DNA of 64,000 nucleotides. Origin: JAFAXD01 sp963833605 (GTDB taxonomy: Bacteria; Pseudomonadota; Alphaproteobacteria; Rhizobiales; Xanthobacteraceae). The notes below the pieces were generated by a model. It did not search any database. It was not told where the DNA came from and worked only from the letters and a program-made list of their open reading frames with translations. Location of the stretch: NCBI GenBank assembly GCA_963833605.1, contig CAWHYZ010000003.1, positions 62,001 through 126,000 of the forward strand. Direction: 5' to 3'. The number at the start of each line of letters is the position of its first letter. Positions within the stretch are counted from its first letter, which is position 1. The position numbers were made by a program, and so were the translations under genes. Positions 44,569 to 51,489 of this stretch are shown one piece after another.

Positions 44569-45594
44569 ATGACCAAGGAAGCTCCAGAGCCGAATGTCGC
44601 AGCGAGCGTTGGCGCGGGCGGTCGGTTACGCTTGTTCGCGCTTTCGGCAAGCGCCGAGATGGGCGAGGCGGTGGCACGAATAATGGGTCAGGCGCTGGCA
44701 GCCCATGAAGAGCGGTCATTCGAAGATGGCGAGCACAAGATTCGGCCACTCGACGATGTCAGCGCCGCGGATGTTTATGTCATCCAGGGACTGCACGGCG
44801 GTCCAATCGAGGGCGTGAACGACAAGCTTTGCCGGCTCCTGTTTTTCATCGGCGCCCTCAAGGATGCGGGCGCCGCTCGCGTCACTGCCGTCGTTCCCTA
44901 CCTGTGTTACGCGCGCAAGGACCGGCGGACCAAGCCGAACGATCCGGTGACGACACGTTACGTCGCCCAGATGTTCGAAGCGGTGGGAACCGGTCAGATC
45001 ATCTCGCTTGAAGTGCACAATCCGACGGCCTTCGAAAACGCGTTCCGTTGCCGTACGGTCATGCTCACGGCGACCCCGCTGTTCATCGACTATGTGCGAG
45101 GGCTGACGCAGGAGGTGCTTTGCGTCGTCTCACCCGATCCCGGCGGCGCGAAGCGAGCGGAGCTGTTTCGCGACGCCCTCGAGAGCACTTTGGGTCGCAC
45201 GGTCGGTAAAGGCTTTGCCGACAAGCATCGCAGTGCCGGCGTTCTGTCCGGTGATCTTTTCGTCGGTGACGTTGCGGGAGCGACGGCTCTGATCATCGAC
45301 GATCTGATCAGTACCGGCCACACGCTGCTGCGGGCCGCCGTGGCCGCCCGCCGGGCCGGCGCCCGCCGGGTGGTGGCGCTCGTTACGCACGGATTGTTCA
45401 TGGCCGGGGCGGCGGAGGCTATCGCCGACCCCGCCATCGACCGGTTGGTGGTCACCGATTCCGTGCCGCCGTTTCGCCTTGCGTCGGAAGTAGCCCGCCG
45501 CAAGGTCGACGTGCTGCCCGCGGCGCCGCTTCTGGCCGATGCGATTGGCCGCGTTCACCACGGACGGGCGCTGACCGATCTGCTGGTCTTCTAG
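44569..45594 (+). CDS. ribose-phosphate pyrophosphokinase-like protein
   Basis: A 341-residue member of the PRPP synthetase family with two phosphoribosyltransferase-type domains. Recognisable are the N-terminal 'FEDGEHKIRPLDDVSAADVYVIQG', 'VPYLCYARKDRRTKPNDPVTTRYVA' (ATP site region, in part), the ribose-phosphate loop region 'VVSPDPGGAKRAELF', and the PRPP motif 'ALIIDDLISTGHTLLRAA'. Two loops differ from the housekeeping enzyme (VSPDVGG; DDMIDTAGT), so it is a divergent paralogue and may make PRPP under stress or act in another nucleotide pathway. Third gene of the ChaB operon. A second phosphoribosyltransferase lies at 46857. Confidence 0.8.
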   Translation: MTKEAPEPNVAASVGAGGRLRLFALSASAEMGEAVARIMGQALAAHEERSFEDGEHKIRPLDDVSAADVYVIQGLHGGPIEGVNDKLCRLLFFIGALKDAGAARVTAVVPYLCYARKDRRTKPNDPVTTRYVAQMFEAVGTGQIISLEVHNPTAFENAFRCRTVMLTATPLFIDYVRGLTQEVLCVVSPDPGGAKRAELFRDALESTLGRTVGKGFADKHRSAGVLSGDLFVGDVAGATALIIDDLISTGHTLLRAAVAARRAGARRVVALVTHGLFMAGAAEAIADPAIDRLVVTDSVPPFRLASEVARRKVDVLPAAPLLADAIGRVHHGRALTDLLVF

Positions 45595-45702
45595 ACGAGA
45601 ACCCGCAAAAGTGGGCAGCGGTTTTGCGTTCGATCGCGCGCCAACACCTTGATTTGCGCAGGATCTTTTCGGCGAATCGCTCACATTAGCCGGATCATGC
45701 AC
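45594..45702. repeat. 109-base Rhizobiales intergenic repeat, copy 2 (inverted)
   Basis: Read on the minus strand this begins GCATGATCCGGCTAATGTGA and contains 'ATCGAACGCAAAACCG' and 'CCCACTTTTGCGGG', matching the unit at 38919-39027. It fills the space between the convergent PRPP-synthetase-like and kinase genes, where it may act as a bidirectional terminator. Confidence 0.65.
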
Positions 45703-46759
45703 GCATCAAGCGGGCGAGCTTTCTCGCGTCAGCCGCCGCGATTGCGAGATAGCTGCGGGCGAGCCGCGGCCATTTCGCCGGCGTGCGCGGATTGCCCTCC
45801 AGCAGGTGAGCGATGGCGAGGCGCGCCCGCAGGGTCGCGCGATGGCAGCGGTAGAACCAAAATAACGCCTCGGGCACATGGTCGCGTAGTCCCCGCATCA
45901 CCCGCCGGCGCAGGTATTCGCCGGCCCAAACGGTGCCAAGCCGTTCGCATTCAAGGTCGAGGAAGGCGACTTCGTCCAACGGGTCGACCGCGCGCAGCCG
46001 GTCGTTGAATTCGAGGCAATCGATGATCCGCACCGGATCCCCCAGCCAGATGTGTTCCGGGCGCAGATCCCCGTGCCCGTCGACAATCCATCGGCCGCGC
46101 ACGCGCCGCTCGAGGAGATCGCGACGTTGCGCCAGAAACCGGCGTTGCAGCCCGTCGAGCTGCATGATCAGGCCTGCCGGCAAGTGGAAGCGCGGGTCGA
46201 GCAGAACCCTGCGGTTATAGGCAAGACTCTTCCACCAGTCGGATAGATGGATCTCGGCTGCAATTGGTGACCTCACGGAGCGCCGGTAGAATTGCACGAG
46301 TTTCGCCACTAGGCGGTCGAGCTGCCAGGTTTCGAGGGAACGCTGTCCGAGTGCATGGGCAAGGGTCTCAGTCTCATCGAGGCGGCGCATGACGACAAGC
46401 CAGTCGATGACGGGGCCGGGGCCTCCCAGCGCCAGTCCTACATTCGGACCGGAGCAGGTTCCGCTTGGCGTGGCGGTCAGCGCCGCTACATCGAGATAGA
46501 CATCGGGTGCGAGGCGGCGATTGAGCCGGAGCTCGGCTCGACAAGCCGCCTCCCGGCGCGCCAGCGTGGAGAAATCGAGGTAGGAGAAGCAAACCGGCTT
46601 CTTGAGTTTGTAGGCACGCTCACCTGCGAGAAAAACCCACGACATGTGGGTCTCGCGGCAGGCAACGGTGTCGACCTCAGGCCCATAGGTTGCCGGGCGG
46701 CAGAGGAAGGCAACCTTTTGCTCTAGAGTGGTTTGGGCAGGCCTTGACCGATCGGACAC
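45695..46759 (-). CDS. aminoglycoside phosphotransferase-like small kinase
   Basis: A 354-residue protein kinase-like fold of the APH/choline kinase group. An early nucleotide-binding lobe has 'THMSWVFLAGERAYKLKKPVCFSYLDFSTLARREAAC' (in pieces; the Lys of YKLKK is the candidate ATP lysine). The catalytic loop is 'RWIVDGHGDLRPEHIWLGD' and the metal Asp is in 'RIIDCLEFNDRLRAVDPLDEVAFL'. This domain often occurs fused to an AAA ATPase domain; here it stands alone. AAGGAG six bases before GTG 46759 selects that start over TTG 46783. A FixK-type box centred 57 bases upstream suggests low-oxygen control. Substrate unknown. Confidence 0.8.
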   Translation of the reverse strand: MSDRSRPAQTTLEQKVAFLCRPATYGPEVDTVACRETHMSWVFLAGERAYKLKKPVCFSYLDFSTLARREAACRAELRLNRRLAPDVYLDVAALTATPSGTCSGPNVGLALGGPGPVIDWLVVMRRLDETETLAHALGQRSLETWQLDRLVAKLVQFYRRSVRSPIAAEIHLSDWWKSLAYNRRVLLDPRFHLPAGLIMQLDGLQRRFLAQRRDLLERRVRGRWIVDGHGDLRPEHIWLGDPVRIIDCLEFNDRLRAVDPLDEVAFLDLECERLGTVWAGEYLRRRVMRGLRDHVPEALFWFYRCHRATLRARLAIAHLLEGNPRTPAKWPRLARSYLAIAAADARKLARLMRA

Positions 46760-46809
46760 CACCAGCTCCTTGCTGATCGGCAAATCTAGCGAGACACTGG
46801 CGCGTGCAG

Positions 46810-46823
46810 TTGACGCCGATCAA
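46810..46823. promoter_or_regulatory. FixK/FNR-type box TTGACGCCGATCAA
   Basis: Perfect TTGA-N6-TCAA dyad in the divergent gap. For the minus-strand kinase (start 46759) the centre-to-start distance is 57 bases, giving a leader of about 16 bases if it acts at -41.5. For the plus-strand phosphoribosyltransferase (ATG 46857) it is only 40 bases, so use in that direction would need a different spacing. Confidence 0.75.
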
Positions 46824-46856
46824 AACGTTTGATCCGTGGCGGACTAGGATTTGACT

Positions 46857-47546
46857 ATGCCTTTTCGCAATCGTTCGGAAGCGGGACAAAGACTGGCTGC
46901 CGCGCTGGCCGAATACCGGCGCGAACACGTGACTGTGCTGGCGCTGCCGCGTGGCGGCGTCCCGGTCGCTGCCGAAATCGCCCAGGCGCTCGAGGCTCCG
47001 CTCGATCTGATCCTGGTCCGCAAGGTGGGAGTGCCATTTCAGCCCGAGCTTGCCATGGGTGCGGTCGTCGACGGCAGCGAGCCGGTTATTGTCCGCAATC
47101 ACGACGTGATCGCATTGACCGGTATCAGCGAGGAGGAATTCGAGAGCGTCTGCGAACGTGAGCTCACCGAAATCGAACGCCGGCGGCAACGCTACCTTGC
47201 TGATCGCGAGCGTGCTCCGATCGCCGGACGCGTGGTGATCGTCATCGATGACGGCATCGCCACGGGCGCGACCATGCGGGCAGCTCTCCAGGCCACCCGA
47301 CAACGTCAGCCGCGCAAGCTTGTGCTGGCCGTACCGGTCGCGCCCAGCAGCACGCTGAGAGAGTTACGGGACGAAGCCGACGAAATCATCTGTCTTGAGG
47401 ATCACGAAAACTTCGGCGCCATTGGCTACTTTTACAGGGATTTTCGGCAAGTGACCGACGACGAGGTCATCGAGCTACTCGCGCGCTATCCGGTTCGGCG
47501 AGCAAGCGACACCGAGAAGACGCAGCCAAGAGGGGCGGTTTCGTGA
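46857..47546 (+). CDS. phosphoribosyltransferase family protein
   Basis: A 229-residue type I phosphoribosyltransferase. 'RNRSEAGQRLAAALAEYRREHVTVLALPRGGVPVAAEIA' (in part) and the PRPP loop 'GRVVIVIDDGIATGATMRAAL' define the family. The middle 'LVRKVGVPFQPELAMGAV' block is that of the free-standing proteins commonly found in stress gene clusters next to dienelactone hydrolase, erythromycin esterase or Usp genes. The base substrate is unknown; a role in nucleotide recycling is possible. The universal stress protein gene starts 25 bases after its stop, so the two are likely co-transcribed. Confidence 0.88.
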   Translation: MPFRNRSEAGQRLAAALAEYRREHVTVLALPRGGVPVAAEIAQALEAPLDLILVRKVGVPFQPELAMGAVVDGSEPVIVRNHDVIALTGISEEEFESVCERELTEIERRRQRYLADRERAPIAGRVVIVIDDGIATGATMRAALQATRQRQPRKLVLAVPVAPSSTLRELRDEADEIICLEDHENFGAIGYFYRDFRQVTDDEVIELLARYPVRRASDTEKTQPRGAVS

Positions 47547-47571
47547 TCGGACCCCGTCGGGGGAGTGGGAG

Positions 47572-48381
47572 ATGTCGTACGTTTCCATAATGGTCTATTG
47601 CGACGGGGAGTCGGAACGTATTCGGCTGGCCATCGAGCTTGCCGAACGCTTCAAAGCACGCCTGATCGGGGTTGCGGCGCGTGCCCCGATACCGGTGGTG
47701 ACCGGAGAAGACGCGGCAATTGATGCGGCGCTGCTGCAACAGGAGAACGCCGCCGTGCGTGCCTTCCTCGACAAGGCGGGCGAGCAGTTTCGCGCTGTAG
47801 CGGGGAAATGCGAGACACCGATCGAGTGGCGATCCGCGCCGGACATTCCCAACGATTTCGTGGCCCGCGAGGCCCGCGCTGCCGATCTGGTGATTGTCGG
47901 CCAAACCCCCACCGCGGACCATCGCTCGCTCGCCGTCGGCAGCCTGTTGCTCAAGGCCGGCCGCCCGGTACTGGTCGCACCGCGCGCACTCGCTTCACTC
48001 CCCGCCCGGCACGCTGTCGTGGCGTGGAAGGATACGCGCGAAGCACGCCGTGCCGTGCGTGATGCCCTTCCGTTCCTGCACAGAACAGAAAACGTGGCGC
48101 TCGTCGCGGTTTGCGAATGGGGCGCCGAAGCGACAGCCTTGCGCCAGCTCAAGGATGTCGCTCGCTTCCTTGCGCAGCATCACATCACCAATGTGACGGA
48201 ACGCGTGCTGCCCGACGAGCCGGTCGCGGGCGACGTGCTGCTGCGGTTTGTTGGAGATGAGCGCGCCGATCTCCTGGTCGCTGGAGCCTATGGTCACAGT
48301 CGCCTCGGGGAATGGATATTCGGAGGCGTAACGCGAGACTTGCTGACTAAAAGCTCGGTCTGTTGCCTATTTTCCCATTGA
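47572..48381 (+). CDS. tandem universal stress protein
   Basis: A 269-residue UspA protein with two domains. The first (residues 1-140) ends in 'ADLVIVGQTPTADHRSLAVGSLLLKAGRPVLVAP'; the second (from ~150, 'HAVVAWKDTREARRAVRDALPFL') ends in the ATP-binding-type motif 'LLVAGAYGHSRLGEWIFGGVTRDLL' (G-2x-G-9x-G class). Such Usp dimers-in-one-chain are regulated by low oxygen and stationary phase in many bacteria. A GGGAG-type site precedes ATG 47572. A composite palindrome follows 22 bases after the stop and may terminate the transcript. Confidence 0.92.
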   Translation: MSYVSIMVYCDGESERIRLAIELAERFKARLIGVAARAPIPVVTGEDAAIDAALLQQENAAVRAFLDKAGEQFRAVAGKCETPIEWRSAPDIPNDFVAREARAADLVIVGQTPTADHRSLAVGSLLLKAGRPVLVAPRALASLPARHAVVAWKDTREARRAVRDALPFLHRTENVALVAVCEWGAEATALRQLKDVARFLAQHHITNVTERVLPDEPVAGDVLLRFVGDERADLLVAGAYGHSRLGEWIFGGVTRDLLTKSSVCCLFSH

Positions 48382-48403
48382 CTGGGACGCGAACCGCAGC
48401 AGC

Positions 48404-48583
48404 CTAGTGTGGCGGATTTGACGTTCCTACCAGAGCGCGCGCGCGCTCATCCCGGCGAGTTCTTTGTAGGAACGTCAAATCCAAAGCCACACTAGAATCA
48501 AATACTTGTTAGTGTCCCTTTGGTTCCAACGTTCATATGAAACAGTGCGGCAAGGGGATACGAACGTTGCACCGGAACACTAG
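48404..48583. repeat. composite palindromic repeat (A-B orientation), copy 3
   Basis: Half A (48404-48495) opens with CTAGTGTGGCGGATTTGACG and closes with GTCAAATCC..CCACACTAG. After the spacer AATCAAATACTTG, half B (48509-48583) opens with TTAGTGTCCCTTTGGTTCC and AACGTTC, and closes with GAACGTT..CCGGAACACTAG. Compared with copy 2 the stem bases changed on both sides (GAAGTTCC/GGAACTTC to GACGTTCC/GGAACGTC; GTGCC/GGCAC to GTGTGG/CCACAC), so the pairing is conserved. Confidence 0.85.
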
Positions 48584-48601
48584 GTGGTCTGGTCGCCATC
48601 A

Positions 48602-48826
48602 CTAAGCTTTCGCGAAGCTTATTTCCGCACCCTGCAACTCGTCGATCAGGTGCTCATCGAGCGTGTCGTACAGGGCGCCGATGCTGGGCGCTCGTTGCAA
48701 TTTCTGCTCACGCAGCCGGGCCCAGGCATCGGCGCAAGCAGCGCCGAAGCTTGCCGCGTCAACCACGTCGTAAGTCCCTTCGTACCAGGCCGTGCCGTCT
48801 TTCTTGATCCGCAATTTGATGAGCAT
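48602..48826 (-). CDS. small hypothetical protein
   Basis: A 74-residue soluble protein: 'MLIKLRIKKDGTAWYEGTYD' followed by 'VVDAASFGAACADAWARLRE' and a C-terminal acidic helix 'ALYDTLDEHLIDELQGAEIS'. The ATG at 48826 has GGAGG upstream; the longer frame to 48865 is not needed. No family recognised. An imperfect FixK-type box lies 72 bases upstream, so it may belong to the same regulon. Confidence 0.65.
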   Translation of the reverse strand: MLIKLRIKKDGTAWYEGTYDVVDAASFGAACADAWARLREQKLQRAPSIGALYDTLDEHLIDELQGAEISFAKA

Positions 48827-48891
48827 GTCGCATTCCTCCGCACGCCCCCAGGCAACGAAACGCATCTCGAAGACGGTTTGTCGTGCTGATT

Positions 48892-48905
48892 TTGATACGG
48901 ATCGA
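48892..48905 (-). promoter_or_regulatory. imperfect FixK/FNR-type box
   Basis: TTGATACGGATCGA differs from TTGA-N6-TCAA at one position. Its centre is 72 bases before the start of the small gene at 48826, predicting a 31-base leader. Weaker than the other sites in the island. Confidence 0.4.
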
Positions 48906-48972
48906 TCATTCCATGTCGAGGCAGATTGCTATCCGACTCTCATGGGAATGTAGCGACCCTGCAGGCTCAACG

Positions 48973-49004
48973 CAAAAGAAATGCCCCGGCCCGAGGGTCG
49001 GGGC
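48973..49004 (-). terminator. Rho-independent terminator of the small membrane protein gene
   Basis: GCCCCGGCCC (48983-48992) pairs with GGGTCGGGGC (48995-49004). On the minus strand the hairpin is followed by ATTTCTTTT, the U-rich tract of an intrinsic terminator. It lies about 65 bases beyond the stop of the gene at 49069-49266. Confidence 0.7.
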
Positions 49005-49068
49005 AGTTTCCTGGGCGGCATTGGGGAAACGGGGGAGGGCGGCGCCCAGAATTCGGGAATGATGAGAC

Positions 49069-49266
49069 CTAACGTAGAACCGTGAAACCGGTGCCCGCGT
49101 GTGTCGACACTGAACTCGCTTTCACAACGATGCGCGGCCCGGAAGCATTGATTGCTGATTGGCTTGCAAAAACACTAATCAAAACAACCAAGATCGCCCC
49201 CAGCAATGCAACGGCTACGATCTTCACATGCGTTGCCGGATCAGCGGTAAGGACGGACGTATTCAT
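49069..49266 (-). CDS. small single-pass membrane protein
   Basis: A 65-residue protein with one membrane helix, 'IVAVALLGAILVVLISVFAS', preceded by 'MNTSVLTADPATHVK' and followed by a short polar, probably periplasmic tail. Small proteins with the 'VLTADxxTHxKIV' start are frequent in Bradyrhizobium relatives and have no known role. The ATG at 49266 is supported by GGGAG upstream. The promoter region (49320-49355) shares a 36-base motif with the Crp/Fnr gene promoter at 57589, implying common regulation. An intrinsic terminator follows. Confidence 0.75.
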   Translation of the reverse strand: MNTSVLTADPATHVKIVAVALLGAILVVLISVFASQSAINASGPRIVVKASSVSTHAGTGFTVLR

Positions 49267-49319
49267 GACCCCATCTCCCAAAGTACCCGTATTTTTGTAA
49301 ACCTCCCACAACGCGTGCG

Positions 49320-49355
49320 AAATTCAGATAAACCCCCTAAGGGCAATCCCGTAAG
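49320..49355 (-). promoter_or_regulatory. shared promoter motif CCCTTAGGGG..ATCTGAATTT, copy 1
   Basis: On the minus strand this reads TTACGGGATTGCCCTTAGGG then GGTTTATCTGAATTT. It ends 54 bases before the ATG at 49266. The same sequence with the same distance precedes the Crp/Fnr gene at 57681. The CCCTTAGGGG core is a near-palindrome, as expected for an operator or activator site. Confidence 0.6.
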
Positions 49356-49385
49356 CCTAGGGCCCGGCTTCCGAAGTTCATGATA
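49354..49385. repeat. solo arm of half B of the composite repeat
   Basis: 'CCTAGGGCCCGGCTTCCGAA' followed by 'GTTCATGATAC' matches the opening arm of half B at 38751 (CTAGTGCCCGGTTTCCGAAGTTCGTGATAC, here in pieces), but no closing arm is present. It is an isolated relic. Confidence 0.5.
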
Positions 49386-49420
49386 CATTTGATAGATTGC
49401 CGCTACAGACGCGCCCATTC

Positions 49421-49600
49421 TCACTCTTCGAACTGCGGTGCCGCGGCATCTTCCGGCTCGGCCCTTTCCAGCGATTCGCTATCTTCTGCCGGTGCTTCCT
49501 TTTCAACGTCCAGGGATTCCTGCTGCAGAAGTTTTGCGGGTTCGTCGACGTTGGTATTGTACGACCAATGCCGTGCCCGCCTTCTCGGCGCGTTAGTCAT
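49421..49600 (-). CDS. small acidic protein (59 residues)
   Basis: The minus strand encodes 'MTNAPRRRARHWSYNTNVDE', 'PAKLLQQESLDVEKEAPAED', 'SESLERAEPEDAAAPQFEE'. It has a basic head and a strongly acidic, probably disordered tail. A GGAGG site seven bases before the ATG at 49600 and the coding-like codon use support translation. It lies 16 bases after the stop of the CBS-BON gene and probably ends the operon that starts at 51351. No homologue is recognised. Confidence 0.6.
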   Translation of the reverse strand: MTNAPRRRARHWSYNTNVDEPAKLLQQESLDVEKEAPAEDSESLERAEPEDAAAPQFEE

Positions 49601-49616
49601 GTCGGCCTCCGTACGC

Positions 49617-50303
49617 TCAGTAGCCCCACTGGTGGGGTCGCTTGATCAGGTGCTCATTGACGGCGCGGACCCCCGGCATCGATTCGGCCGCGACACGGAT
49701 GGCCTTTCTTTCCACATCCGAGTTGGAAACTCCCCACAGATCGACCACGCCGTCGATGACAGTGACATTCAAGAGATCCGTGTGCGCCCAGCGTTGGCCC
49801 TTCAGATGCGCCAGCAACTTGTCGCGAATGGCAACATCGGAGAGTGGGATGTCCAGGGCCTTACGCTCACTCGCGACAGCCTGAATGAGGTTCGCGCGGC
49901 TGACAATTCCAACAAGCTGCCCATCCTTCACGATGGGCACCCGCTTAATCGAATGGGTTTCCAGCAAGTCCGCGATCTCGTGGAGTGGAGCATCCGGCGT
50001 CGCGGTTGTGACTTCAGTGGTCATGACGTCGGATACCTTGCGGGCATGCGCCTTGACATAATTGGCGGCAAGCGCCTCGTCCCGTGTCAGTGCGAGCAGC
50101 CACCACGAACGTTGCTGCTGGGTACCCGCCTCGGCGCGATGCAGCAGGTCGCCCTCGCTCACAATGCCGACGAGCTTGCCATGGTCGTCGACCACCGGGA
50201 CGGCGCTGATCCGTCGATCGAGGAAAAGCTTGGCCACCTCCCTCACAGTCGAGCCGGGCTTGACGGTGATGACAGGCGAAACCATCACATCGCGGGCTTT
50301 CAT
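49617..50303 (-). CDS. CBS-pair and BON domain protein
   Basis: A 228-residue protein with two CBS motifs ('MKARDVMVSPVITVKPGSTVREVAKLFLDRRISAVPVVDDHGKLVGIVSEGDLLHR', in part; and 'DVMTTEVTTATPDAPLHEIADLLETHSIKRVPIVKDGQLVGIVSRANLI', in part), followed by a BON domain ('VTVIDGVVDLWGVSNSDVERKAIRVAAESMPGVRAVNEHL'). CBS pairs bind adenosine nucleotides; BON domains bind lipid or partners. It is paralogous to the gene at 58430. GGGAGA supports ATG 50303. Part of the PAS-CBS-CBS/BON minus-strand operon controlled by the box at 51405. Confidence 0.9.
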   Translation of the reverse strand: MKARDVMVSPVITVKPGSTVREVAKLFLDRRISAVPVVDDHGKLVGIVSEGDLLHRAEAGTQQQRSWWLLALTRDEALAANYVKAHARKVSDVMTTEVTTATPDAPLHEIADLLETHSIKRVPIVKDGQLVGIVSRANLIQAVASERKALDIPLSDVAIRDKLLAHLKGQRWAHTDLLNVTVIDGVVDLWGVSNSDVERKAIRVAAESMPGVRAVNEHLIKRPHQWGY

Positions 50304-50342
50304 CGAAATCTCCCTATTCCCCCCCGCAACCAAGCGGCGGGC

Positions 50343-50873
50343 TCACCTTGCGTGGCGCAGCCAGTAATCTCGCTCCAATGCGGCCATTCGTTCGCGCGTC
50401 ATGGCGTCTTCACTGGACGACTCCGAAACTTTGCGCAGGCTTTGCATCAGTGCCCGCAGCAGATCCGAGCGGCTTACAATTCCGACTAGCTGATCGCCCT
50501 TAGTGACGGGCAGGCGCTTGATGTCATGCTTCTCCATCTGGCGCAGCACGTCCTCAAGCGGAGCATCCTCGGACACGCTGATCGGATTTGGAGTCATGAC
50601 GCTCTCGACCTGTTCGTCAACAAGCCGGCCAAGGCCTTCGCGCCTCTTGTGATTGGTGATCAGTTCGAGCCAGCGCGGCCGCGCGCTCTTGGCGCCATTT
50701 CGGGTCGGTCGCAGGAAGTCGCGCTCGGTAATGATGCCGACCAGCCGACCAGCCGAATTCACGACGGGCAATCCGCTGACGCGGCTTTGCAGCATCAAAT
50801 TGCCCGCTTCCAGAACCGTGGAGTCGGATTTCACCGAAACCACGTTGCGCGTCATTACATCGCAAACTCTCAT
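50343..50873 (-). CDS. CBS-pair domain protein
   Basis: A 176-residue protein made of two CBS motifs: 'MRVCDVMTRNVVSVKSDSTV', 'LEAGNLMLQSRVSGLPVVNSAGRLVGIITERDFLR' and 'VESVMTPNPISVSEDAPLEDVLRQMEKHDIKRLPVTKGDQLVGIVSRSDLLRAL' (in parts). Unlike its two neighbours in the window it lacks a BON domain and ends with a helical tail 'EDAMTRERMAALERDYWLRH'. It likely senses ATP/AMP-type ligands and signals to a partner. It starts 4 bases after the PAS gene stop, indicating tight coupling. Confidence 0.9.
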   Translation of the reverse strand: MRVCDVMTRNVVSVKSDSTVLEAGNLMLQSRVSGLPVVNSAGRLVGIITERDFLRPTRNGAKSARPRWLELITNHKRREGLGRLVDEQVESVMTPNPISVSEDAPLEDVLRQMEKHDIKRLPVTKGDQLVGIVSRSDLLRALMQSLRKVSESSSEDAMTRERMAALERDYWLRHAR

Positions 50874-50877
50874 GCCG

Positions 50878-51351
50878 TCATGCCTTGATTGCACCGCGTG
50901 CAGCTTGTTGCACAGGAATGATCGCCGCAAGCAGCGTGTTGATGTGCCCGTCACCCCAGCATGGGAGGACCAGCCGGGCATAGCCAGGCTTAGCCTGATC
51001 TGGGCTGAATACGTTTGGGCAATAGCTCGGGCCACGCGTTTCAAGTGCGTCCGTACACTGCTGCGCAAGCCCCTCGAGAAGTGTCCGCAACCTGAGTTCG
51101 TCAAGGAACTTGCCGGCCAGGCCCCCACCGTACTGTTGCTCGATCCACGAGCCCGCGATATCGACGCGAAAACGTACCGGATCGTAGAAAACCTCGATCA
51201 GCAGGATATTTTGCTCAACGTCCGACAGTGAGGTAAGCTTGATATCGTCGGAGAACGGAATGCTGTTCCCGCCTCGTTTGAGCTTTTGCCAATAATCTTC
51301 GACCTGAACGAGATCAGCTTCCATTCGTCCGGCCAGCGCACGACTCATCAT
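50878..51351 (-). CDS. PAS domain protein (PAS_5-like)
   Basis: A 157-residue protein: 'DVEQNILLIEVFYDPVRFRVDIAGSWIEQQYGGGLAGKFLDEL' (in pieces) and 'CPNVFSPDQAKPGYARLVLPCWGDGHINTLLAAIIP' form a single PAS-like domain of the Rhizobiales type with no output domain attached. Such stand-alone domains may sense a ligand and act through protein contacts. First gene of the operon 51351-49421; the FixK-type box centre is 60 bases upstream, predicting a 19-base leader. ATG 51351 or 51348 are both possible. Confidence 0.75.
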   Translation of the reverse strand: MMSRALAGRMEADLVQVEDYWQKLKRGGNSIPFSDDIKLTSLSDVEQNILLIEVFYDPVRFRVDIAGSWIEQQYGGGLAGKFLDELRLRTLLEGLAQQCTDALETRGPSYCPNVFSPDQAKPGYARLVLPCWGDGHINTLLAAIIPVQQAARGAIKA

Positions 51352-51404
51352 GGCTCGAACACCTTCCTTGTTTGTTCAAGCTAACGCGCTGCTCCAAACT
51401 AGTT

Positions 51405-51418
51405 TTGACGTGCCTCAA
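51405..51418. promoter_or_regulatory. FixK/FNR-type box TTGACGTGCCTCAA
   Basis: Perfect TTGA-N6-TCAA dyad between the divergent PAS-CBS operon (centre to start 60 bases) and the SbmA-like gene (78 bases). The spacing suits the PAS operon best, with a predicted 19-base leader. Confidence 0.75.
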
Positions 51419-51489
51419 ATAACTTAGCTGAAAACACGCTTTAATGTTCCATATGATTTTGCAGCAGCAACGGGATTAAGGCCGGCATC

